A DNA stretch of 64,000 nt from Mycobacterium sp. shizuoka-1 (GTDB lineage Bacteria; Actinomycetota; Actinomycetes; Mycobacteriales; Mycobacteriaceae). Made by a program: the position numbers and the translations under genes. Shown in pieces: positions 55,773 to 64,000 of this stretch. The notes under the pieces are model-generated. The model did not search any database. It was not told where the DNA came from and saw nothing but the letters and a program-made list of their open reading frames with translations. The DNA lies in NCBI RefSeq assembly GCF_002723835.1, contig NZ_BEWG01000020.1, positions 1 through 64,000 on the forward strand, given 5' to 3'. Numbering within the stretch: position 1 is the first letter of the stretch; each line of letters starts with the position of its first letter.

Positions 55773-56278
55773 CCCGGCGGCAGTGCGGTCTCCAGCTGGT
55801 CGGTGCGGAACTCGAATGTCATTATGTCACCGAGGTATTCGATCTCGATGCCTCGAACCTCCGACTGCAGCAGACGGCGGGCGGCGGTATTGACCGTATC
55901 CATCTGACCGCAGACCAGCGCGCTCGGTGGAAGCTGCGCCAACGTCCATCTCAGTGCCCAGCGCCCGAGGCCCCGGCGCTGCCATGGAGTGGCGATGAGT
56001 CCTGCCAATTCGTATCCGCCGTCATCGTTGTGACAGCACAGGAACGTCCCACAGGCCACGCCGGCCACCCTGACCAGACTGGCGACATCGCCAGGGGCCC
56101 GCGGTAACGTCCAATCCACGTTCTCGGCCCGCTGCAGCGGGTTGCCGAACCTCATTTTGAGGTCGTCCGCCGAACATGCGGCCAGTACCTGGGCGATGAT
56201 CAGCCGATCGGCGGGGACCCGTCGCAGTCGGCGCACATGTGTTGTGGCAGAGCGTGAGCAGTCCGTAGGTGCGCTCAT
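55757..56278 (-). CDS. GNAT-family N-acetyltransferase
   Basis: A 173-residue GNAT: acetyl-CoA loop LIATPWQRRGLGRWALRW and flanking beta strands. Substrate unknown. Its ATG overlaps the stop of the upstream thioesterase gene (ATGA), so the two are coupled. The C-terminus (LPPGYSVV) resembles that of the DinB-like protein at 59617 (LPEGYSVV), perhaps by chance. The 3' end overlaps the GntR gene by 16 bp. Confidence 0.8.
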   Translation of the reverse strand: MSAPTDCSRSATTHVRRLRRVPADRLIIAQVLAACSADDLKMRFGNPLQRAENVDWTLPRAPGDVASLVRVAGVACGTFLCCHNDDGGYELAGLIATPWQRRGLGRWALRWTLAQLPPSALVCGQMDTVNTAARRLLQSEVRGIEIEYLGDIMTFEFRTDQLETALPPGYSVV

Positions 56279-56724
56279 GGGCGAGGGCGGATCCGGTAGA
56301 TCGTCTGCTGGCCGAGGGCTACCAAGGTGGTGCTCTGGCCATCGTTGACACTGACGCGCAGGGAACAGGTGGTCAGGGTTCGCCCCGCGCGCACCACCGT
56401 GCCGACGGCCACCAACTCGTTTCCCCGCGCGGGGGCGATGAGATTGAGGTGCAACGATACGGTCAGCACATCGGAGCCCTGTGGGTGCACGGACAGAGCC
56501 GCATAGCCGCCCGCCGTGTCCGCGATGGCGGAGGTGGCACCAGCGTGGAAATACCCGTGCTGCTGGGTGAGATCCGTCCGGTGGGACAGCCGCACCTGGA
56601 TCTGCCCCATACGGACCACGGACAGTTCTGCGCCGAGATGTCGCATCAAGCCCTGCCGCGCGAAGCTGCTGCGAATGTCTGCGGCGACGGCTGGGTCAAG
56701 CGAAGGACCATCAAGATCGGACAT
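56275..56724 (-). CDS. PaaI-type hotdog thioesterase
   Basis: A 149-residue single hotdog-fold protein. QQHGYFHAGATSAIADTAGGYAAL, read in parts, is the PaaI/YbgC-like catalytic segment. It probably hydrolyses aromatic or acyl-CoA thioesters. It lies in a two-gene unit with the GNAT gene. Confidence 0.85.
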   Translation of the reverse strand: MSDLDGPSLDPAVAADIRSSFARQGLMRHLGAELSVVRMGQIQVRLSHRTDLTQQHGYFHAGATSAIADTAGGYAALSVHPQGSDVLTVSLHLNLIAPARGNELVAVGTVVRAGRTLTTCSLRVSVNDGQSTTLVALGQQTIYRIRPRP

Positions 56725-56862
56725 GAGGGTGAATCAACACTGGCCGAGCGCCGGTCGACAGAGCCAATTCCAGGCTTGGGGAGCGGGCGTGGGCGAAATG
56801 GCCCTGTGATCGCGATCTGTGCCCTGGCATCGTGAAGACGATTCGGAAGGGAGGGTGCTGTC

Positions 56863-57225
56863 GTGTCCCCAGAACAGGCCAGATTGTTCGCCCGACAGTG
56901 GGCGGAGGCGTGGAACCGCCACGACATCGAGGAGGTTCTGGTCCACTTCGCCGAGGACGTCGAGTTCTCCTCACCGTTGATCGCGACAGTGCTGCCCGGC
57001 GGGACTGGCACGGTGGTGGGCAAGGCGGCCCTGCGTCAGTACTGGTGCGCCGGCATCGATCGCTTCCCCGACTTGCGCTTCGACATTGTCGACGTCTATT
57101 TCGGTGTCCGGGCACTTGTCATCCGGTACCGAAATCAGCTCGGCCGCAGAGTCTGCGAAGTTCTTGAGTTCAATACAGCGGGACTGGTGGTCCGTGGATT
57201 CGGGTGTTACGAAATCGGCGAGTAG
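56863..57225 (+). CDS. SnoaL-like (NTF2-fold) protein
   Basis: A 120-residue single-domain protein of the SnoaL/NTF2 superfamily: ARQWAEAWNRHDIEEVLVHF, then DVEFSSPL and GKAALRQYW. Members include small isomerases, cyclases and binding proteins, so no reaction is assigned. GTG 56863 with a GGGAGG about 9 nt upstream. Confidence 0.78.
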   Translation: MSPEQARLFARQWAEAWNRHDIEEVLVHFAEDVEFSSPLIATVLPGGTGTVVGKAALRQYWCAGIDRFPDLRFDIVDVYFGVRALVIRYRNQLGRRVCEVLEFNTAGLVVRGFGCYEIGE

Positions 57226-57228
57226 CCG

Positions 57229-58623
57229 CTAGACCGTGGCCGCCACCCGATGGGTGTATTCGTGCCAGGCGGCACTGAGCCGGTCTACCGCCAGGTCAAG
57301 GACTCCGTCATCGTGTCCTGCCGACAGCCAGATGGAGTCATGGTGTTGACCTTCAACGCAATACCGGGCGCCGACCCCGATCGCGACGCCGAACCGCCGG
57401 GCGGTGTGGGCGAAGGTGATCGCTTCGGGGACGGGAAGTCGGACCCATATGCCCGCACCGTGGCCCTGCGATTGAGGGACCCACGGCGGCAACGCATCGC
57501 GAAGCAGGTCGATCAGGCGCCCACGACGGCTGGCGGTGCGGGTCCGCAATCCGGCGAACCAGTCGGAGTCGGCGGCCGTCAGTGCTCGCGCAGCCAACAG
57601 TTGCACACCGACGCCCGGGCCGCGGAAATACTCGGGCATACGGAATCTGGCAGACAGAGGTTCTGGGATCCGGAGCCAGCCGATGCCCAGTCCGGACCAC
57701 AGCACCTGATCCAAGTGGCCCACGGTGACCACATGTTCGGACAATGCCGCCAGCGGGCCACCGTCCCCGTCCGGCGCACGCAGGTACGCCGTGTCGGACG
57801 CATCCTCGACTGCCAGCACCGCGCCGTGTTCGAGGGACTGTGCCAGCCGGTGGCGACGCGACTGTACGAGACCGACGCCGGTCGGTCCGGTGGTGGGGGA
57901 GACCAGTAGTGCGGAATCCGGTGCTGCCTTTCGGGTCAGGCGCTGGAGCCCGGCGATGTCGACGCCGAACTGGTCGGTACGGACGGGAATGACCCGTCGG
58001 GCCGACTGTCCGACCACTGTCACGGCATCCGGCCACGTAGGGCAGGCCACGAATACGTTGCGTCCGGTCAGTGCCAGACCGGCCCAGGCGAGTTCCAGTG
58101 ATTGCGGACCACCATTGGTGACGAAAATCTGGTCGGCGTCGGTCGGCACCGCCAGAGTGTCGGACATGAAGTGCGCCAACGCCCGTCGCAATGCCGGGAT
58201 CCCACCGGCCGGATGTCCCCCGGCGGACAGAACCGAGGGCGTGAACACGGGATCGTAGGCGGGCAGCTCATCCGGGGACGCCGGCCCTGCCATGGACAGG
58301 TCCAGCACGTCGTCGTCGGATGCGCCTAAGGCATTGTGCCGCGACACTCCTGCGGTGCGCCGAGTCCGGACATACGTCCCGGACCCCTGGATTCGTTCGA
58401 GCAACCCCTCGGTGACCAGTTCGTCGAACGCCCGCACCACCGTTCCGCGGCTCACGCCCACCAGATCTGCCAGCACGCGTTCGGCTGGGACACGTTGTCC
58501 CGGGACGATCAAGCGGTGTCGTGCGGCGTTGCGGACGGCTTCAGCGATCTGCGAGTAGCGAGCGCCCGGCAGGTTGGCCCATCCCTCGAGCGCTATCGTC
58601 GACCACCACATGTTCTGGTCCAT
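57229..58623 (-). CDS. MocR/PdxR-family regulator with degenerate aminotransferase domain
   Basis: A 464-residue GntR-MocR chimera: N-terminal winged helix (about 25-88, AERVLADLVGVSRGTVVRAF) and a C-terminal fold-type I aminotransferase-like domain. At the PLP-lysine site the sequence reads VGHLDQVLWSGLGIGWLRIP; where family members have SK, it has DQ (Gln306). Near the C-terminus, SIWLSAG has Trp where the substrate Arg is usual. PLP may not be bound covalently. ATG 58623 chosen; the frame is open to 58758. It is divergent from the SCO6745-like gene. Confidence 0.82.
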   Translation of the reverse strand: MDQNMWWSTIALEGWANLPGARYSQIAEAVRNAARHRLIVPGQRVPAERVLADLVGVSRGTVVRAFDELVTEGLLERIQGSGTYVRTRRTAGVSRHNALGASDDDVLDLSMAGPASPDELPAYDPVFTPSVLSAGGHPAGGIPALRRALAHFMSDTLAVPTDADQIFVTNGGPQSLELAWAGLALTGRNVFVACPTWPDAVTVVGQSARRVIPVRTDQFGVDIAGLQRLTRKAAPDSALLVSPTTGPTGVGLVQSRRHRLAQSLEHGAVLAVEDASDTAYLRAPDGDGGPLAALSEHVVTVGHLDQVLWSGLGIGWLRIPEPLSARFRMPEYFRGPGVGVQLLAARALTAADSDWFAGLRTRTASRRGRLIDLLRDALPPWVPQSQGHGAGIWVRLPVPEAITFAHTARRFGVAIGVGARYCVEGQHHDSIWLSAGHDDGVLDLAVDRLSAAWHEYTHRVAATV

Positions 58624-58711
58624 TCCGACACATTGGCACTGTCGTCGTCGAACGGGCAAGACGACAGTGGTGAGCGACGACCACAAGGGGTCGTATCGGT
58701 AAGGAGGTCTC

Positions 58712-59596
58712 ATGGCATCGCCCGCGGCGACACTGGCACGACGGCTGTGGGAGTCCATCGAACCCGTGCACGCTGCGGTCTACTTCGACGATGCTGCGCG
58801 TTCAGTGGCTGTCGGTCTCGGGATGAGCGGCTACTGGATGGGGTATTTCTCTGCGCGGTCGGCACCCTTGGGGGCGATGGCACCTGGCCCGGTCGCCGCC
58901 ATGTTCTACAGCTTCGCGCCGGGCAGAGTGGCCAGGGCACTGCCCGAGGCGTGGCAACACGCAGACCCGGCCACGGTGCTGCAGGCGCGAATCGACACGG
59001 CCGTCACTGTGCTGCGGCCACACCTGGAAGCCCTCTCGGTGGCCGACCTCGACAGGCTCGCGGCGCTGCTGGAGACGGCTGCGCAAGGGTGCGGATTCGA
59101 CGGTCGGCCGTTGGCTGCGGGTTGGTCGCAGGTGCCGCTACCGGAATCGGTGGCCGCCCGCATCTGGCTGGCAGCGACGGTATTGCGGGAGCACCGCGGG
59201 GACGGTCACGTCCTCGCCTGTGTGCGCGAAGGGCTCGGTGGACTCGACGCGGTGCTGACGCACGTGGCCACCGGCGCGGTGACCCGAGATGTGCTGCAGC
59301 GGAACCGGGGCTGGAGCGACCAGGAGTGGTGCGCCGGCTTACGCAGGCTGCGGGCGCGCAAACTCATCGATGTCGACGGCCGCCTGACTCGCTCCGGAGG
59401 CATGCTGCGGCGCGAGATAGAGGATCGCACCGATATTCTCGCCGGTGACCCGGTGACGGTGTTGGGGCCGGCGGGCGTACAAGAGGTCATCGACATCGCC
59501 GCGCCGCTCAGCGCTCGGTTGTTCGATTGCGGGGCGATGTCGGAGCCGAACCCGATTGGCGTACCGCGTCCCCGTCGCTCATCGCCGGCATCCTGA
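58712..59596 (+). CDS. SCO6745-family helical protein
   Basis: A 294-residue actinobacterial protein of the SCO6745/SalK-like family. ARRLWESIEPVHAAVYF, GYFSARSAPLGA and FYSFAPGRVARALPEAW are typical. The C-terminal part looks like a winged-helix fold (about 195-240). Function is unknown. A strong AAGGAGG precedes ATG 58712. It is divergent from the MocR gene and a probable target of it. Confidence 0.75.
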   Translation: MASPAATLARRLWESIEPVHAAVYFDDAARSVAVGLGMSGYWMGYFSARSAPLGAMAPGPVAAMFYSFAPGRVARALPEAWQHADPATVLQARIDTAVTVLRPHLEALSVADLDRLAALLETAAQGCGFDGRPLAAGWSQVPLPESVAARIWLAATVLREHRGDGHVLACVREGLGGLDAVLTHVATGAVTRDVLQRNRGWSDQEWCAGLRRLRARKLIDVDGRLTRSGGMLRREIEDRTDILAGDPVTVLGPAGVQEVIDIAAPLSARLFDCGAMSEPNPIGVPRPRRSSPAS

Positions 59597-59616
59597 CACC
59601 GACGGCACGCGGGCAC

Positions 59617-60240
59617 TCACACCACCGAGTAACCCTCCGGCAGTGGCCCGCGTCCGGTCAACGCCGCCAGCAGCGACTGAGTGTCGCCCCGCTCGCCGGC
59701 GATCGCCACGGCCAGCTCCGTTGCGCTATGGGCAACGTCGGGAGGGATGGTATCCGGCCGCCCGATCGCACTCGCCAAATCGAGGCTGTGTACGGCCAAT
59801 TCGAATATCCGGGTGGGCAGGTAGTCGGAGAGTCGCATACCGCCGGCGATGGTGTGGATGACGATGTCATCCGCGGTACTGAGCAGCGCCACAGCGCGAT
59901 CCCGCAGGTCGAGAATTGTGGTGAATGGTCGACTGCCGAGGCTCAGGGCGGCATTCTCTGCGCGGGATCGGATTTGCGCCGGGTCAACCATGTCCATCAC
60001 GGCGAGGTAGTAGGCCGCGGCGCTGCGAACCTCGATCCGTTCGGCTGGTCGACCCAGATATTCGATCACGGTGACAAACGAACGGCTGATGTGCCCCACC
60101 AACATCCGCACCGTCCAGGTTCCCAGCGCCGGATCGTCCCAACGATCCGTCGGGACGTGTTCGACCAACGACACGGCGTGGTCGCCGGCCCGGCCGAACA
60201 GGGTGACCTGAGCTGGGAGGGATTGGGTGGTCGTTGGCAT
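59617..60240 (-). CDS. DinB/maleylpyruvate-isomerase-like protein
   Basis: A 207-residue four-helix protein of the mycothiol-dependent maleylpyruvate-isomerase family (TIGR03083 type). TWTVRMLVGHISRSF supplies the first metal His, and RIFELAVHSLDLASAIG the second with nearby acidic residues. Some members use mycothiol or bind zinc. Its substrate is unknown. Confidence 0.75.
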   Translation of the reverse strand: MPTTTQSLPAQVTLFGRAGDHAVSLVEHVPTDRWDDPALGTWTVRMLVGHISRSFVTVIEYLGRPAERIEVRSAAAYYLAVMDMVDPAQIRSRAENAALSLGSRPFTTILDLRDRAVALLSTADDIVIHTIAGGMRLSDYLPTRIFELAVHSLDLASAIGRPDTIPPDVAHSATELAVAIAGERGDTQSLLAALTGRGPLPEGYSVV

Positions 60241-60559
60241 GAAACAGATTCCACCGGATCGCCCGGGCTGGGTAAAGGGCCGGTTGGCCGCGACTGGCTA
60301 TTTTCCTCGATGCTGGGGTACACGGTGGCGCCGCTGCTGGCAGCCAGCGCGTCGCTCTGATCAGGCCAGCCGCGAAACAAACCAGCAGTTGTTGCCCGTG
60401 CGACTTCGTCAAGAACAGGCACAGGTCGGAGCCAAGGAGGCCTTCCGGGTGCGTGACGAACATTTCCACGTCGGCCGAGCACAGTGACGGGGACCACTTA
60501 CCGTCAGCAATACATATTCTGCTATTTTTGTAACGTCTCAACGTCTAAGCGAGGTCGTC
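60241..60559. other. Gene-less stretch before the thiolase
   Basis: No convincing gene. The last 60 bp are AT-rich and hold a direct repeat AACGTCT at 60532-60538 and 60540-60546, next to a GAGG SD (60551-60554) for the thiolase ATG. The earlier 240 bp show only short out-of-frame ORFs. Confidence 0.5.
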
Positions 60560-61735
60560 ATGCCTGAACCAGTCATCGTCGGAGCCGTCCGTACCGCGAT
60601 CGGTCGTTCGTTCAAGGGCACCTTGGTCAACACGCCGCCCGAGGTCTTGCTCGCAGCCGTGCTGCCCGAAGTGGTTCGCCGGGCAGGCGTCGATCCGAAC
60701 GTCATCGACGACATCATCATCGCCGAATCGCACTACGGTGGCGGGGATCTCGCGCGTTATGCAGCGCTCGTCGCGGGCTTCGAGAATGCGCCCGGCCAGG
60801 CCGTCAACCGGCACTGCGCGGGCAGCCTGACCGCGATCGGCAACGCCTCGGCCCAGATCGGCTCGGGCATGGAGACGGTGCTGATCGCCGGCGGTGTGCA
60901 GTCGCTGTCGATGACCCCGCTGATGAACCAGCGCATCCCCGGGCCGGAGCTGAAGTTCGAGGAGCGCTGGCTGCCGCCGATCCACGTCGAATCACCAGAT
61001 GCGCCCGCGCGCGACATGTCGATCACGGTCGGCTGGAACACCGCGCAGTCCTACGGGATCAGCCGCGAACAGCTCGACGAATGGGCCGCGCGCAGCCACC
61101 AGCGCGCCGTCGCCGCCCAGGACGCCGGCAAGTTCACCGACGAGATCATCCCGCTGAAGGTGGAGCAGGTCGACGGCTCGGTCACCGAGTTCTCCGTCGA
61201 CGAGCACCCGCGTCGCGACACCACCGTGGAGAAGCTCGCCGGCCTCAAGGTGCTGCACCCGGAGATCGAGGGCTTCTCGATCACCGCGGGTAACAGCAGC
61301 GGCACCAACGACGCCGCCGCCGCCGTCGCGCTGACCGACCGTGACTACGCGACCGCCAACGGGCTCGACGTCATGGCCACCGTGAAGGCCTGGGGAGCCG
61401 CGGGCGTGCCCGCGCGCGACACCGGCCTCGGTGCGGTCGCGGTCATCGGCAAGGTGCTCGACCGGGCCGGCCTCACGCCCTCGGATGTGGCGCTGTGGGA
61501 GATCAACGAGGCCTTCGCCTCGGTGCCGATCGCTGCGTGCAAGGAGTACGGCATCGACGACGAGCTGGTGAACTTCTCCGGCAGCGGCTGCAGCCTCGGT
61601 CACCCGATCGCGGCCTCCGGTGCCCGGATGATCACCACTCTGGTCTACGAGCTGCGCCGTCGCGGCGGCGGCATCGGCGTCGCGGCGATGTGCGCCGGCG
61701 GTGGACAGGGCGGCGCTGTCGTCGTCGAGGTCTAG
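60560..61735 (+). CDS. Thiolase (acetyl-CoA acetyltransferase type)
   Basis: A 391-residue thiolase: nucleophile Cys86 in NRHCAGSLTAI, NEAFASVPI, GHPIAASGARM and CAGGGQGG. It differs clearly from the thiolase at 52676. It is convergent with a TetR gene that overlaps its last 4 bp. Role in fatty-acid or ketone catabolism inferred. Confidence 0.92.
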   Translation: MPEPVIVGAVRTAIGRSFKGTLVNTPPEVLLAAVLPEVVRRAGVDPNVIDDIIIAESHYGGGDLARYAALVAGFENAPGQAVNRHCAGSLTAIGNASAQIGSGMETVLIAGGVQSLSMTPLMNQRIPGPELKFEERWLPPIHVESPDAPARDMSITVGWNTAQSYGISREQLDEWAARSHQRAVAAQDAGKFTDEIIPLKVEQVDGSVTEFSVDEHPRRDTTVEKLAGLKVLHPEIEGFSITAGNSSGTNDAAAAVALTDRDYATANGLDVMATVKAWGAAGVPARDTGLGAVAVIGKVLDRAGLTPSDVALWEINEAFASVPIAACKEYGIDDELVNFSGSGCSLGHPIAASGARMITTLVYELRRRGGGIGVAAMCAGGGQGGAVVVEV

Positions 61736-62466
61736 TTCTTGCGGCGGCCCTTGGCCGCGGGCTTCTTGCCCTCCTCGATGAGCGCGGCCGCGTGGTCCAA
61801 GATGCACTCCAGGCCGTATTCGAAGTTGCGGTCGTCGGCTGCGCCGATCCGGTGTCCCTCGCCGCTCACCCGCGCCAGCAGAGGTGTGCTCTGCGCGTTG
61901 CCGACGATCGCGTCCTCGAGCAGGTGCCCGTCGCTGTCCGAAGCCCGGTTCTTCTGGTAAAGCCGTTGCAGCACAACCGAACCCCGAACATGGACGGAGA
62001 CCGCCGAGTAGGTGTCGAACGCATCCTCGGCGGACAGCCCCGCCTCGACCAGGCTGGCAATCGCCTTTTCCACCTCCTGCTCACCGGCCCGAACCGCGCG
62101 CGGACTCAGTGCCGACCGGATCAGGATCAGATCGCACAGAATTGGGTTGCCCATGAAGGTCTTTCGCATCGCGCGCGCGTGGTTGGCCAGCGTTTCGCGC
62201 CAGTCGGCGGCTTCGACGTAGGGAGTGGCAAACACGTACTGGCGAAGCGCCCGGTCGGTCATCGCGTTGAGCAGCTCGTCTTTCTTGCGGAAGTACCAGT
62301 AGATGCTGGTGACGCCGACGCCGAGGTGCTTACCCAGCAACGGCATGCTCAAGTTGTCGATCGACACCTGCTCGGCGAGTTCGAAGGCCCCCGCGATGAT
62401 GTCGTCGGGATTGATCGACCCACGCTCGCGCCGAGGGCGCTTGGTGGCGGTCGCTGGCTTGCCCAC
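61732..62466 (-). CDS. TetR-family regulator
   Basis: A 244-residue regulator with a basic N-terminus, helix-turn-helix (LSMPLLGKHLGVGVTSIYWYF, read in parts, about 39-59) and an all-helical ligand domain. GTG 62466. A strong palindrome lies about 100 bp upstream. Probably controls itself and nearby lipid genes. Confidence 0.85.
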   Translation of the reverse strand: MGKPATATKRPRRERGSINPDDIIAGAFELAEQVSIDNLSMPLLGKHLGVGVTSIYWYFRKKDELLNAMTDRALRQYVFATPYVEAADWRETLANHARAMRKTFMGNPILCDLILIRSALSPRAVRAGEQEVEKAIASLVEAGLSAEDAFDTYSAVSVHVRGSVVLQRLYQKNRASDSDGHLLEDAIVGNAQSTPLLARVSGEGHRIGAADDRNFEYGLECILDHAAALIEEGKKPAAKGRRKN

Positions 62467-62567
62467 TGCAGGTCCACCTTCCGTTCAGATGCGGCTAGCA
62501 ACCCTACTCCGGAGGGCCGTGTGAAGTGCGTCTCCGTCCGGGCGCCGGTCAGTTTCCGCTCGTTACT

Positions 62568-62590
62568 GTAAAGCCTATAGTAGGTTTTAC
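62568..62590. promoter_or_regulatory. TetR-type operator
   Basis: Arms GTAAAGCCTA (62568-62577) and TAGGTTTTAC (62581-62590) are inverted repeats with one mismatch around a 3-bp centre. AT-rich and near the TetR start (62466), it is a very likely operator. Confidence 0.6.
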
Positions 62591-62609
62591 CGATACCAGC
62601 GAGCCCGGG

Positions 62610-62857
62610 GTGCGGGAGTTGGCGGCGACCGTGAACCTGGGTTTGGCCGGCGCCACCGCCGGCGGTGATCTAGCGAGGCGTGCCAGGGCGAGCGGCTGGC
62701 GGCCTGCACCGCGGCCAAGGCAATGGTCGCCAGTCTCTCCACGGACCTGCCGCGCGCCGGGCTGCCCGACGAGGTGTCGCCTTCCCGGGCGTCGAGGCGC
62801 AATTCCTCCATGACCGGAGCCACTGTGGACGTCGACGGAGGGAGCGATTTCACCTGA
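62610..62857 (+). pseudogene. Eroded SDR C-terminal fragment
   Basis: In one frame VRELAATVNLGLAGAT; in another ERLAACTAAKAMVASLSTDL, then GLPDEV and MTGATVDVDGG before TGA 62855-62857. These are successive C-terminal SDR segments (RELA-x-TVN, GLP-DEVA, TGA-x-VDVDGG), but out of frame and with losses. The Rossmann N-terminus is missing. The remaining bases 62858-62990 precede echA and hold no gene. Confidence 0.6.
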
Positions 62858-62990
62858 GCCCATACGGTCCGGATCGCGACCGCGTACCGGTGGCTCTGCC
62901 CCGCCGGTCACCATTGCGGAAGGTGATACCGATATGTGTACAGTATGGACAAATCCGCATCCTGCGGGCCAGTTCGGGAGGTGTGCGTAG

Positions 62991-63833
62991 GTGACCGACA
63001 CCCAGGCGGGGCGGATCGCGAATTCCGCTGCGACCCAGCCCGTTCTCTACGAGGTGCTCGACAGCGGCGTCGCGGTCGTCACGTTCAACCGGCCGGAACG
63101 GATGAACGGCTGGGGCGGCGGGCTGGCCGCCGGCTTTTACGCCGGAATGGACGCGGCGGAAGCCGACCCCGACGTTCGGGCCATCGTGGTGACCGGGCGT
63201 GGCCGGGCGTTCTGTGCGGGGGCCGACATGGGTGACCTGTCGTCCATCAGCTCGGCCGGCGTCGAGCGCGCGGGGGAGGCCGACATCAGTGCGGTGGTCG
63301 GCGAACGCCACCCGTTGTTCGTGACGACCATGAGCAAGCCGGTCATCGCCGCGATTAACGGCGCCTGCGCCGGCATCGGGCTGACCCAGGCGCTCATGTG
63401 CGATGTCCGGTTCGCCGCGGCCGGGGCCAAGTTCACCACCGCCTTCGTCCGCCGCGGCTTGATCGCCGAGTACGCCATCTCGTGGATCCTGCCCAAGGTG
63501 GTCGGCTGGGGAGCCGCATTGGACCTGCTGATGAGTGGCCGGGTGTTCTACGCCGAGGAGGCTTTCGAACTCGGCATGGTCAAAGAAGTCGTCGCGCCCG
63601 ACGAATTGCTGCACCGTGCAGTCGAATACGCCGCGGACATCGCCGCCAACTGCGCACCGAGTTCACTGGCCGTGATCAAGCGCCAGGTCTACGGCGACGC
63701 GCTGCGCGAGGCGGCCGATGCCAGCAGGCGAGCCGAGACGCTGATGCACGAATCGATGCAACGCCCCGACTTCATCGAAGGCATCACCGCGTTTTTCGAG
63801 AAGCGGCCGCCCAACTTCCCGCCCCTGACCTGA
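62991..63833 (+). CDS. Enoyl-CoA hydratase/isomerase
   Basis: A 280-residue crotonase: FNRPERMNGWGGG, oxyanion-hole segments RAFCAGADMGDL and NGACAGIGL, and FVRRGLIAEYAISWILP, where a glutamate is kept in the catalytic region. C-terminal EKRPPNFPP is typical. It hydrates or isomerises enoyl-CoA. GTG 62991. Followed after 18 bp by an amidohydrolase. Confidence 0.9.
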   Translation: MTDTQAGRIANSAATQPVLYEVLDSGVAVVTFNRPERMNGWGGGLAAGFYAGMDAAEADPDVRAIVVTGRGRAFCAGADMGDLSSISSAGVERAGEADISAVVGERHPLFVTTMSKPVIAAINGACAGIGLTQALMCDVRFAAAGAKFTTAFVRRGLIAEYAISWILPKVVGWGAALDLLMSGRVFYAEEAFELGMVKEVVAPDELLHRAVEYAADIAANCAPSSLAVIKRQVYGDALREAADASRRAETLMHESMQRPDFIEGITAFFEKRPPNFPPLT

Positions 63834-63851
63834 GTTGAAAGGACGCCACCG

Positions 63852-64000
63852 ATGACCCTGGACTACGCGGCGATCGACGTCGACAACCACTACTACGAGC
63901 CATTGGACGCGTTCACCCGGCATCTGCCCAAGGAGTTCGCCCGCCGCGGTGTGCAGATGCTGACCCAGGGCAAGCGCACCTTCGCCGTCATGGGCGGTGT
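63852..64000 (+). CDS. Amidohydrolase-family protein, N-terminus (cut by window end)
   Basis: The first 49 residues are seen. AAIDVDNHYYEPLDAFTRHL matches the start of mycobacterial amidohydrolase_2/TIM-barrel proteins, where D-x-H forms the metal site. AAGGA precedes ATG 63852. Probably in an operon with the hydratase. Confidence 0.75.
   Translation, partial: MTLDYAAIDVDNHYYEPLDAFTRHLPKEFARRGVQMLTQGKRTFAVMGG

Noticed and set aside
62549-63001. 150-codon minus-strand frame near echA
   Set aside because: No domain, covers the promoter and SDR relic; composition is like a shadow.

Overview
The window reads as chromosome of a fast-growing Mycobacterium (Mycolicibacterium type). GC is high, many starts are GTG or TTG, and many genes look leaderless (a TANNNT -10 hexamer 6-8 nt before the start codon). 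Gene order from 189 to 37723 follows the M. tuberculosis Rv0798c-Rv0826 block as I remember it: encapsulin, DyP, pepC, purL, purF, purM, DUF3073, YgfZ-like, pabC, nitrobindin-like, sseC-cysA, thiX, lmeA, glnR, mshD, pst genes, phoU, LCP, dus, desA1 and a DUF2236 gene. Species is not assigned.

Layout. 1-145: right end of an IS481-type element. 189-2011: encapsulin shell plus its DyP peroxidase cargo. 2051-17705: aminopeptidase, antiporter, purine genes purL, purF and purM, small conserved mycobacterial genes, and pabC. 17706-17940: an intergenic transcript-like unit with a promoter, a 12-codon ORF and hairpins. 18087-22961: lipoprotein, nitrobindin-like protein and a membrane microprotein in one operon, then a sulfur operon (sseC, cysA, DUF4395) preceded by a polycysteine leader peptide, then thiX and lmeA. 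23167-29710: glnR-mshD, then pstSCAB and phoU, both phosphate units carrying Pho-box-like repeats. 29806-40315: LCP ligase, tRNA-dihydrouridine synthase, desA, three tandem secreted paralogues, a TetR/DUF2236 pair, a sugar transferase and a GAF protein. 40399-40913: four tRNA genes. 41103-46126: two large tandem secreted beta-propeller-like repeat proteins.

46217-64000 is an accessory catabolic region. It holds a phosphotransferase, an FMO and an alpha/beta hydrolase in one operon. Next come two divergent acyl-CoA/beta-oxidation operons with a GntR regulator. They are followed by small enzymes, a MocR regulator that has lost its PLP lysine, a thiolase with a TetR regulator, an enoyl-CoA hydratase, and the start of an amidohydrolase. 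Two eroded SDR remnants mark gene loss here.

Functional themes are oxidative stress (encapsulin-DyP, mycothiol), purine and folate synthesis, cysteine-sensed sulfur metabolism, phosphate and nitrogen control, cell-envelope assembly (lmeA, LCP, desA) and lipid or ketone catabolism. The items most worth a second look are the polycysteine attenuator, the unexplained leader-like unit at 17.7-17.9 kb, the structured DUF3073 leader, the 32-residue leaderless membrane protein, the paired propeller proteins and the lysine-less MocR protein.
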